From NCBI GenBank assembly GCA_031278025.1, contig JAITLF010000181.1, positions 1 through 5,144 of the forward strand: a stretch of DNA of 5,144 nt, in the 5' to 3' direction. The DNA is from Treponema sp. Lineage in GTDB: Bacteria; Spirochaetota; Spirochaetia; Treponematales; Breznakiellaceae. This document shows positions 1-4,949 of the stretch, one piece after another (position 1 is the first letter of the stretch; each line of letters opens with the position of its first letter). The notes under the pieces were generated by a model, which made no database searches, was not told the DNA's origin, and saw nothing but the letters and a program-made list of their open reading frames with translations. The position numbers and the translations under genes are program-made.

Positions 1-66
1 TGTCACTTTCCTGGTACTTACCAACAGATAATCACTGTATAAATCAAGTATATCCCCGCCCATACC

Positions 67-97
67 CTTATACTATTCTTTTAGGCGTTTTTGTCAA
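67..97 (-). promoter_or_regulatory. Possible leftward sigma70-type promoter
   Basis: On the minus strand there is a perfect -35 hexamer TTGACA (92-97). It is followed by TAGTAT at 70-75 (16-nt spacer), or by the overlapping TATAAG at 67-72 (19-nt spacer). Reading left, an AGGAAA purine stretch near 7-12 could be a ribosome binding site for a gene starting beyond the left edge. The -35 and its A-rich downstream flank resemble the sugar-operon promoter at 4250-4278. Both -10 candidates are imperfect and no target gene is visible, so this is a candidate only. The rest of 1-146 shows no convincing coding signal on either strand. Confidence 0.3.
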
Positions 98-146
98 CCC
101 TGCGTAACATGAGTTATAAATGTAACAGTTGGGATAGTTTTCAAAA

Positions 147-799
147 ATTATAGAGATGCTCAAAGGGTTTCATGGGTATCTGCAGAGCGACGGGTATGGG
201 GCCTATGAATCGGCGGCGGGGAAGGATCTGGCGGGGGTAATCCACACGTTGGATGTTTTGCGCAACGAGCGTTCCCGGGCTGGCCGGATGGGGCGTTATC
301 GCCGATACAGGGCCTGTATGCGGTGGAGCGGGAACTGCGGGAGCGGGTGAAGGAGCGGAAGATAAGCGAGGAGTTTAGCGAGAGACGAGGGAACGGTGTA
401 AGCCGATACTGGAAGCCTTCCATGCATGGCTTGGGGAACAGGCAGGGAGTGTGCCTGAAAGTTCAAAGGTGGAGGAAGCGATAGGATAGACGTTACAGGT
501 ATGGCCGACGTTGGAAGGGTATATGGAGGAGTGGCAGATGATGCCTGACAACAACGCCTGTGAACGGGGGATACGGCCGTTTGTAAAGGGGCGGAAGAGC
601 CGGGTAATGTCCGGCTCTCCTGGCGGGGGCGTCGAACCGAAGGTTCGCAAGCTCCTGTGAAGTATACACGCTGATAGAGACGGCGAAGGGGAATGGGTGG
701 CCCTCCTACAAGTATCAGGCAAAAATAATTGCAAAGGCCGCTGCCAAGAAATCCACCGATGACTGGAGGCAGTTGCTGCCCTGGAACCTCGCCCCATAA
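147..799 (+). pseudogene. IS66-family transposase, 5'-truncated and frame-broken C-terminal remnant
   Basis: This is the decayed catalytic-domain end of an IS66-type DDE transposase. Homology can be followed only by changing frame. Frame one (156-245) reads GFHGYLQSDGYGAYE, holding the second catalytic Asp. A 2-nt gain near 243-247 (CACAC where CAC is expected) shifts to a frame starting HVGCFAQ (245 to about 388), which includes GLYAVERELRER. A further shift near 385-391 leads to CKPILEAFHAWLGEQ, then a TAG at 487-489 where the family usually has Tyr, then WPTLEGYMEEW and PDNNACERGIRPFVKGRK with the catalytic Glu. After a hairpin-containing break at about 630-647 the last frame reads YTLIETAKGNGW and ends LLPWNLAP plus TAA at 797-799, the normal family end. 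The N-terminal part, including the first catalytic Asp and the IS66 accessory genes, is absent, and a stop lies just upstream at 135-137. I found no clear terminal inverted repeat. It cannot make active enzyme. Confidence 0.9.
633..647. repeat. Perfect 6-bp hairpin (CGAACC-GAA-GGTTCG) inside the IS66 remnant
   Basis: The arms CGAACC (633-638) and GGTTCG (642-647) are exact reverse complements around a 3-nt loop. The hairpin sits exactly where IS66 homology jumps from the frame ending SGSPGG to the frame starting SSCEVYTLIETAK. Taking out roughly 16-20 nt around it would restore one reading frame and family-like spacing. I infer a small palindromic insertion, but an original loop in this IS66 subgroup is not excluded. 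Confidence 0.55.
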
Positions 800-840
800 T
801 TTTTCGGGGGTGCTGCGGTATCCTTGACCTTCATGCTTTA

Positions 841-877
841 TTCCGATAAGGAAACAGTTTAAGCTGCTTCCCCGGAA
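841..877 (-). repeat. Imperfect two-part inverted repeat downstream of the permease operon
   Basis: An inner stem pairs 850-857 (GGAAACAG) with 864-871 (CTGCTTCC) around a 6-nt loop. In minus-strand RNA it has one G-U pair and no mismatch. An outer stem pairs 841-845 (TTCCG) with 873-877 (CGGAA), separated by a 4-nt bulge on one side and 1 nt on the other. It lies about 120 nt past the last operon stop codon. There is no U-tract, so a processing or stabilising structure is as likely as a terminator. The surrounding 800-996 has no supportable gene; it may include the degraded right end of the IS66 element. Confidence 0.3.
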
Positions 878-996
878 AATGTTCTCTTTTCCCTTTCCTT
901 GTTCGCCTTCGTAGTTAATTATTCTTCTTAAGTTTATGATGTTGCGACAGTTCCCTTTGTGGTTACATTTCTGGAGTTCCTTTTAAGGTTATCCGC

Positions 997-1854
997 CTAA
1001 TTTTTCATGCCGGTTAACGCAATACCTTCGACAAACTGCCTCTGCCCGATGAGATAAATGATAACGCCCGGTAAAAAAGACATGCAGGTAGCGCACATGA
1101 TCTTTGCCCAGTCCGAATACAGCGATCCCTTAAACTGGGTCAAGCCTATGGCGATGGTAAATTTTTCGGTAGAATTGATATAGACCGTCTGCTGCAAGAG
1201 GTCGTTCCAAAGCAGGATAAACAGCAGCAGGGCTACTACGATCATTGCCGGCTTGATGGCGGGCATGATAATCCGCGTCAATATGCGCCAGTGGCCCGCG
1301 CCGTCAATACGGGCCGCCTCGTCAAGTTCCCGCGGGATAGTATAGATAAACTGTCGGATAAGAAAAATGTTAAAGGCGCCGCCGCCGCAGAAAAATGGCA
1401 GGATCAGCGGCCAGTAAGAATCCACCAGATGCAGGCCCCGTGTCCACATGACGTACAGGGGAACGAGGGTTACCATGGTGGGCAGCAGCATGGAACCCAC
1501 ACACAGTGAAAAGAGAATCCTTTTGCCGGGAAACCTGAGCCGCGCAAAGGCATAGCCGCAGAGTGTGGCCGTAAAAGTCCCTGCCGCCACCGAAGGGACA
1601 ATAATGAGCATGGTATTGACCAGGTAGCGCCAAAACGGGAAGCTCTTAAGTGATTCGGCGTAATTTGAGAAGAGCCACTTTTGGGGAAGCAGTTTCGGCG
1701 GCCAGGCGTACAGTTCCGCGTTGTTCATCAGGCTGGATCGGAAAATCCACCAGACCGGAAAAACAACAATAATAGTAATCATTATTAAACCGGCAAACGC
1801 CGCCGCGTCCAGTATTGATTCACGCCTCTTTAGCCTTTGATAAAAAGCGCTCAT
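997..1854 (-). CDS. ABC sugar transporter permease, MalG/LacG/UgpE type (CUT1 family)
   Basis: This is the second inner-membrane permease of a carbohydrate importer, 285 aa, a normal length for the family. A short cytoplasmic N-terminus is followed by a first hydrophobic helix (about residues 17-37), and several further segments give the usual six-helix pattern. The BPD_transp_1 coupling loop is clear: E179-A-A with G185 and a following I-M-P (196-198) form the EAA motif that docks on the ATPase. LLWNDLL (214-220) and the C-terminal QRQFVEGIALTGMKN match the MalG-side ending, where relatives have FVEGI-T-GAVKG. Its ATG overlaps the upstream permease stop in an ATGA, and GGAG sits 4 nt ahead of the ATG inside the upstream gene, so translation is probably coupled. 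It is the last gene of the operon, and no ATPase or sugar hydrolase follows before the IS66 remnant. The substrate is unknown. Confidence 0.95.
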   Translation of the reverse strand: MSAFYQRLKRRESILDAAAFAGLIMITIIVVFPVWWIFRSSLMNNAELYAWPPKLLPQKWLFSNYAESLKSFPFWRYLVNTMLIIVPSVAAGTFTATLCGYAFARLRFPGKRILFSLCVGSMLLPTMVTLVPLYVMWTRGLHLVDSYWPLILPFFCGGGAFNIFLIRQFIYTIPRELDEAARIDGAGHWRILTRIIMPAIKPAMIVVALLLFILLWNDLLQQTVYINSTEKFTIAIGLTQFKGSLYSDWAKIMCATCMSFLPGVIIYLIGQRQFVEGIALTGMKN

Positions 1855-2774
1855 TTTTCTCCGCCCTCATAAAAAACCCAGCTTTTTGATGTGGCAAAAA
1901 CAATAGCGGTAAAAACGGCCGCTATAATAAAAAATACAAACGATATGGCGCTTGCGTAACCCAGTTGGCTGGATTTAAAGGCATAACGGTACATCAGATA
2001 AGTGATAAACATTGATGAATTGCCGGGGCCGCCGTTTGTCAGCGCCAGGGCGGGGGTTACTACCTGCAGATTGGTAATCAGGGACATCAGTAAATTGTAA
2101 AAAATAATCGGAGTCATGCTGGGAATGGTTACATGACGGAAACGCTGCCAGGCGTTTGCCCCGTCTATCATCGCGGCTTCGTGATACACACGCGGCACAT
2201 TTTGCAGTCCTGCGAGGAATATAACGATGAGGTTTCCGGAAAGCCATACCGCGATAAGCGCCAGAGACGGAACAACCAAACGGGAATCTGCGATAAAATT
2301 AACTTTGTTTAAGCCAATCAAGTTTAGGAGGTAATTAAAAAGACCGAAATTGCTTTCGTACAGCCATGACCAGCCGATATACACCGCCACCGCGGGCAGT
2401 ATGTATGGAAGATAGAATACAGCGCGGAAGAATCCCCTGGCGGGAATCTTCCGGTTCAAAAGCATCGCCACGGCCAGGGAGTAGATCATGCTGCCGATAA
2501 CGGAGACAACAGAAAAATATGCCGTTACCTTTAAGGAATCGGTAAAATAAGGATCTGTGGTAAAAAGGCGTATATAATTGCCGAGTCCGATAAAGGAGGG
2601 AGCGAGAGCCCCCCTCCAGTTGAAAAAACCAAGAATAAAGACGGCAAGAAGCGGCCCGTAAGTGAGTACCGAAAGACCTACCAGCGCCGGTGTCAAGAAG
2701 AGATATGCGGCACGGGTTTCCTGGGCAGCGTTTTTTGACACGGTCCGGGATCGTTTTTTTTCGCTTCCTGCCAT
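1851..2774 (-). CDS. ABC sugar transporter permease, MalF/LacF/UgpA type (CUT1 family)
   Basis: This is the first inner-membrane permease of the importer, 307 aa, in the usual size range of six-helix LacF/UgpA-like proteins. A basic cytoplasmic head (residues 1-21, rich in Lys/Arg) precedes helix 1 (about 24-50). Further hydrophobic stretches lie near 82-107, 115-138, 165-190, 222-245 and 272-296. The EAA loop is textbook: E199-A-A, D204-G205-A, and I217-P218. The stretch around 240-252 (PALALTNGGPGNSS) matches the family's periplasmic T-x-GGP-x-x-S-T signature. The start is supported by AAAGGA 8 nt before the ATG. Only 12 nt separate it from the binding-protein stop, and its own stop overlaps the next gene by 4 bp. 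Together these indicate a single transcript for the three genes. It pairs with the downstream MalG-like subunit to form the translocation pore. Confidence 0.95.
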   Translation of the reverse strand: MAGSEKKRSRTVSKNAAQETRAAYLFLTPALVGLSVLTYGPLLAVFILGFFNWRGALAPSFIGLGNYIRLFTTDPYFTDSLKVTAYFSVVSVIGSMIYSLAVAMLLNRKIPARGFFRAVFYLPYILPAVAVYIGWSWLYESNFGLFNYLLNLIGLNKVNFIADSRLVVPSLALIAVWLSGNLIVIFLAGLQNVPRVYHEAAMIDGANAWQRFRHVTIPSMTPIIFYNLLMSLITNLQVVTPALALTNGGPGNSSMFITYLMYRYAFKSSQLGYASAISFVFFIIAAVFTAIVFATSKSWVFYEGGEK

Positions 2775-2786
2775 CCTTACAATCCT

Positions 2787-4124
2787 TTAATTACCCCGAT
2801 AGGCATCCCTCAGCGCGTTAATGTTCGCGCTTATCACCTGCTGAACGGTTTTGTTGCCGGTCCAGACATCGCCCAGAACAGAACCCAACAGGTTGTTGAA
2901 GTCAACGGTGTTGTTCACATAATACCATGACGTTGATTTTGAATAGTTCATGGCATAGTCCACTACCGCTGTTTTGTAATCTGCATAGGGGGGGAAATTG
3001 GGATTCTGTACCCACTTCCGGGTGAGGCTTTCATCGGTATACCACTGTTGAAGAATCGGCATCCAGATGCCCGTTTCAATAAGGCCCCAGTTGTTTTCTT
3101 CTTTAGAATACCATTTAAGCCATTCCATTGCTTCCGCAGGGTGCTTTGACTGGCTGAACACCACATTGGGACCGCCGGTACAAATCGTGACTTTCTGTTT
3201 CATGTAGGGAAGAACGGCAATGCCGTAGTTAAGCCCTTCACTGTCCCGGGCCTGGGCCAGACAGGTACCCACATTCCAGGTACCGCCGGTGGCCATGGCC
3301 ACGGTCCCCGTGATGATGGAACGCTGGATGCTGTCGTCGCTAAGGCCGGTGGACAGGGGAGCGACGTGATCCTTCAGGTGCAGGTCCGCCACTTTCTGGA
3401 TGGCCTCTACCGCCGCGCTCTGATCGATGGTTACCTGGGTACCGTTGGCATTGTAGAAACCGCCGCCGTTGCTTAAAGCCCATACTTCAAGCTGCCAGGT
3501 AAGGTTTTCGACCAGTGCGCCGTACTGCTTGATGTTGTTGGGATCAAAACCCGCGTCGTTCGGCGTCCTGCCGTTTGCGTCGAAGGTGAGCCTTTTTGCG
3601 GTTGCCACAAACTGATCCCAGGTCCAGGCGTTGTCCGCGGTGGCGGGCGGGTAAGGTACGCCAGCCTTGTCGAACATATCTTTGTTATAGTAGAGAACCA
3701 GTATCTCATTTGCCGCGGAATAGGCTACGGTTTTGCCATCCGGCCCCTTAAAGGCTATGCTGTCAAGCGGTTTACTCTCCCCCGTGCCGTACATACCGGA
3801 AATATCCGCAAGGTATCCGTTAGTGGCAAACTGCAAAACGCCGGCTTCACTCATGATGCCCGCGTCGGGCAGTTCGCCCGCGGTGGCCATGGTGTTGAGC
3901 TTTTCTATATAGGTATCGTGGGGAATATTCATGACCTTGACCGTAATCTTGTCTTGTTCGCCATTGAACTTATCCGCCACTTTCTGTACCGCCACCGCTT
4001 CATCGGGAGTACCCCAGAAAGAATAAGTGATTTCCACTTTTCCGCCGCTTTGCCTGCCGCCGCCGGCATGGACAAACAACGCCGCAACAAGCAGAATCAC
4101 GCAGAACACTGCAAATTTTTTCAT
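2787..4124 (-). CDS. Extracellular sugar-binding protein of ABC transporter (solute-binding family 1)
   Basis: This is the periplasmic receptor that captures a sugar and delivers it to the two permeases encoded downstream. The 445-aa length is typical. I chose the ATG at 4124, not the in-frame ATG at 4160, because AGGAGG stands 6 nt upstream and the product then begins with a signal peptide: MKK, a hydrophobic core (about 4-18) and VHA at 18-20, cleaved before GGGRQ. The Cys at position 8 is inside the core and no lipobox Cys follows, so a soluble protein cut by signal peptidase I is predicted rather than a lipoprotein. Family 1 marks include ITYSFWGTPDE (32-42), the amphipathic helix to KFN (52-54), LPDAGIM (85-91), VLYYNKDMFDKAGVPYPP (143-160) followed by WTWDQF (167-172), TGTVAMATGGTWNVG (272-286), and HPAEAMEWLKW (328-338). 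Tyr and Trp are frequent, as expected in sugar sites, but the ligand is not predictable. It is first in the operon. Confidence 0.95.
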   Translation of the reverse strand: MKKFAVFCVILLVAALFVHAGGGRQSGGKVEITYSFWGTPDEAVAVQKVADKFNGEQDKITVKVMNIPHDTYIEKLNTMATAGELPDAGIMSEAGVLQFATNGYLADISGMYGTGESKPLDSIAFKGPDGKTVAYSAANEILVLYYNKDMFDKAGVPYPPATADNAWTWDQFVATAKRLTFDANGRTPNDAGFDPNNIKQYGALVENLTWQLEVWALSNGGGFYNANGTQVTIDQSAAVEAIQKVADLHLKDHVAPLSTGLSDDSIQRSIITGTVAMATGGTWNVGTCLAQARDSEGLNYGIAVLPYMKQKVTICTGGPNVVFSQSKHPAEAMEWLKWYSKEENNWGLIETGIWMPILQQWYTDESLTRKWVQNPNFPPYADYKTAVVDYAMNYSKSTSWYYVNNTVDFNNLLGSVLGDVWTGNKTVQQVISANINALRDAYRGN

Positions 4125-4130
4125 CTCTTT

Positions 4131-4136
4131 CCTCCT
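4131..4136 (-). promoter_or_regulatory. Shine-Dalgarno site for the sugar-binding protein gene
   Basis: AGGAGG lies 6 nt ahead of the ATG at 4122-4124. It is a consensus ribosome binding site and decides the start codon against the upstream in-frame ATG at 4160, which falls inside a leader hairpin and would spoil the signal peptide with a charged 12-residue extension. Confidence 0.85.
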
Positions 4137-4149
4137 AAAACAATACTTG

Positions 4150-4168
4150 AACCGGCTCAAAGCCGGTT
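4150..4168 (-). promoter_or_regulatory. Leader stem-loop 3 (8-bp perfect inverted repeat)
   Basis: The arms AACCGGCT (4150-4157) and AGCCGGTT (4161-4168) are exact complements with a 3-nt loop. In the minus-strand transcript this forms a GC-rich hairpin ending about 14 nt ahead of the AGGAGG site. It is close enough to matter for mRNA stability or ribosome access. It has no U-tract directly after it, so it is not a standard terminator. Confidence 0.65.
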
Positions 4169-4179
4169 TTACTGGAATT

Positions 4180-4209
4180 CCCGGTTACCTAAACGATTAG
4201 GTAACCGGG
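4180..4209. promoter_or_regulatory. Perfect 13-bp inverted repeat with LacI-family operator core
   Basis: The arms CCCGGTTACCTAA (4180-4192) and TTAGGTAACCGGG (4197-4209) are exact reverse complements around ACGA. The centre AAACGATT (4191-4198) fits the AANCGNTT core with central CpG known for many LacI/CcpA-family operators. It lies about 35-60 nt downstream of the predicted transcription start, so a bound repressor could act as a roadblock. The same sequence would fold as a very stable RNA hairpin in the leader. No regulator gene is in the window. Symmetry is seen directly; the LacI-family assignment is inference. Confidence 0.6.
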
Positions 4210-4212
4210 CCT

Positions 4213-4240
4213 AAAAAACGAAGTCGTATAGGCTTCGTTT
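4213..4240 (-). terminator. Leader stem-loop 1, candidate weak intrinsic terminator/attenuator
   Basis: In the minus-strand transcript AAACGAAG (4240-4233) pairs with CTTCGTTT (4223-4216) across a 9-nt loop. The right arm merges into a run of six U before AG. This is the form of a rho-independent terminator, but only three pairs are G-C, so it would be weak. It starts only a few nucleotides after the predicted transcription start. That position suits attenuation, or it may instead be a second DNA operator with AAACG half-sites. Confidence 0.35.
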
Positions 4241-4249
4241 CTCTGGATT

Positions 4250-4278
4250 ATAATAAACCCGCTGTTTTTTTTTGTCAA
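4250..4278 (-). promoter_or_regulatory. Promoter of the sugar ABC transporter operon
   Basis: On the minus strand a perfect -35 TTGACA (4273-4278) is followed after 17 nt by TATTAT (4250-4255), five of six matches to the -10 consensus. A consensus TATAAT overlaps at 4247-4252 but with a 20-nt spacer. The spacer begins with a long A-run. Transcription should start near 4243, giving a leader of about 120 nt before the binding-protein ATG. It is the only strong promoter-like element between the ISAs1 remnant and the operon. Confidence 0.7.
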
Positions 4279-4319
4279 GCCAAAATTTACCGTTTGTCTT
4301 CTGCTTCTTTCATCCAATA

Positions 4320-4347
4320 CACCGGTCAATGAAACAAACTGACGGTG
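4320..4347. repeat. Imperfect inverted repeat upstream of the operon promoter
   Basis: CACCGGTCA (4320-4328) and TGACGGTG (4340-4347) are complementary apart from one unpaired G, around an 11-nt A-rich spacer. It lies about 40-70 bp upstream of the -35 box, where an activator or upstream operator could bind. No U-tract follows on the minus strand, so a terminator is not favoured. The match could also be chance. The remainder of 4279-4412 has no gene. Confidence 0.3.
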
Positions 4348-4412
4348 AATTTGTTTTATTGTTTCTTCTTTAGTTTCTCATGCCGACAGGTTCGCATGGG
4401 ATATTATATATG

Positions 4413-4709
4413 TCAAGTTATCGCAAAGCCGGCAAACCACGATAAATCCGTGCACAGCCACGCCTCCAGCTGCTCTACCCTTCCGTGCTCCTTCGTCACT
4501 TCCGTATACTGGGGAAAGGAACAGCTCGGTTCGTCTATGCCTTCACACAGTTCCCTCGCTTCTCCATATACTTCACTGTGATTCTCTTTCAACGCCAGGG
4601 TGTACCCGCCGCCTTTGGCCACAATAGCCTGCGCTATCGCCTTCTGGCAGCCCATCGTATCAATTGTCACAATACACCCGGAAATATCCAAGGCCTCCAA
4701 AAGAACCGG
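4413..4709 (-). pseudogene. ISAs1-family transposase fragment (catalytic-core part)
   Basis: Minus-strand translation from about 4709 reads PVLLEALDISG, then CIVTIDTMGCQKAIAQAIVAK, then GYTLALKEN and EHGRVEQ, the order of the central DDE_Tnp_1 region of ISAs1-family transposases. TIDTMGCQ carries a conserved Asp, and HGR-x-E is the usual downstream motif. The open frame stops at 4413-4415 soon after DLSWFAGFA, so the end of the catalytic region is missing. The N-terminal part is missing too, and an initiation codon is not evident because homology already begins upstream of the TTG at 4700. The piece is 3' to, and in a different frame from, a C-terminal piece of the same family, so it is certainly non-functional. 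Confidence 0.85.
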
Positions 4710-4876
4710 GCTAACGCTATCTTCCTCAACACATTCAGATTTAACGGCCCGTTGTCTTTTCCTACCCGGGATACGTCCTCCCGAAATGCCACATCCAGCA
4801 TCCAGTGAAGTTCGTTCTCTATCGACTAATGACCGCGGATGAAACCCCCGTATGGTTCGGCGGAAGCGTCCCGAAA
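4707..4876 (-). pseudogene. ISAs1-family transposase fragment (C-terminal part), misplaced upstream of the core part
   Basis: Reading the minus strand from about 4876: RDASAE, then GFIRGH followed by TAG (4826-4828), SIENELHWMLDVAF, RED, and NLNVLRKIALAR. This is the conserved ISAs1 C-terminal block RGHW-x-IEN-x-LHW-x-LDV-x-F-x-ED. The TAG stands where the family has Trp (TGG), a single G-to-A change. Homology stops near 4710 at the junction with the catalytic-core fragment, which belongs earlier in the protein. The order is therefore permuted, as if a deletion between two head-to-tail copies, or another rearrangement, joined the tail of one to the middle of another. Upstream of about 4876 the similarity fades, and 4877-4949 shows nothing recognisable. 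Confidence 0.8.
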
Positions 4877-4949
4877 CCTTCCCGCTCTGCCGGGCCTGGG
4901 GGCTATATCTCCTCCCCGGTGTCGTTCAGGGTGAACCATTGGCGGAATT

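Noticed and set aside
375..797. 140-codon open frame on the minus strand
   Set aside because: It is antisense to the clearly recognisable IS66 transposase frames, and its product has no recognisable motifs and is rich in Ser/Pro/Arg as expected of a shadow frame.
715..834. Minus-strand ORF of 39 codons starting MKVKDTAAPPKN, which could be read as a truncated next gene of the sugar operon
   Set aside because: Nearly all of it overlaps the IS66 remnant in antisense or its probable 3' end. The ribosome binding site is weak and no family resemblance is visible.
4125..4160. Upstream in-frame ATG giving a 12-residue N-terminal extension of the binding protein
   Set aside because: It has no ribosome binding site, lies in a leader stem-loop, and would put charged residues ahead of a good signal peptide. 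The ATG at 4124 has AGGAGG at ideal spacing.
4403..4417. TATAAT (4403-4408) and TTGACA (4410-4415) on the minus strand near the ISAs1 end as a promoter
   Set aside because: The two hexamers are only 1 nt apart, and neither has a partner at a workable 15-19 nt spacing.
4485..4842. Overlapping plus-strand open frames in the right-hand region
   Set aside because: They are antisense to the two ISAs1 fragments, whose conserved motifs are obvious on the minus strand.
147..4876. Composite transposon carrying the sugar operon
   Set aside because: The flanking remnants belong to different families (IS66 and ISAs1), both are truncated, and no matching terminal inverted repeats or target duplications were seen.
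4923..4936. GTTCA-GGG-TGAAC inverted repeat just after the antitoxin stop as its terminator
   Set aside because: The stem is only 5 bp with no U-tract following on the minus strand, so it is too weak to support.
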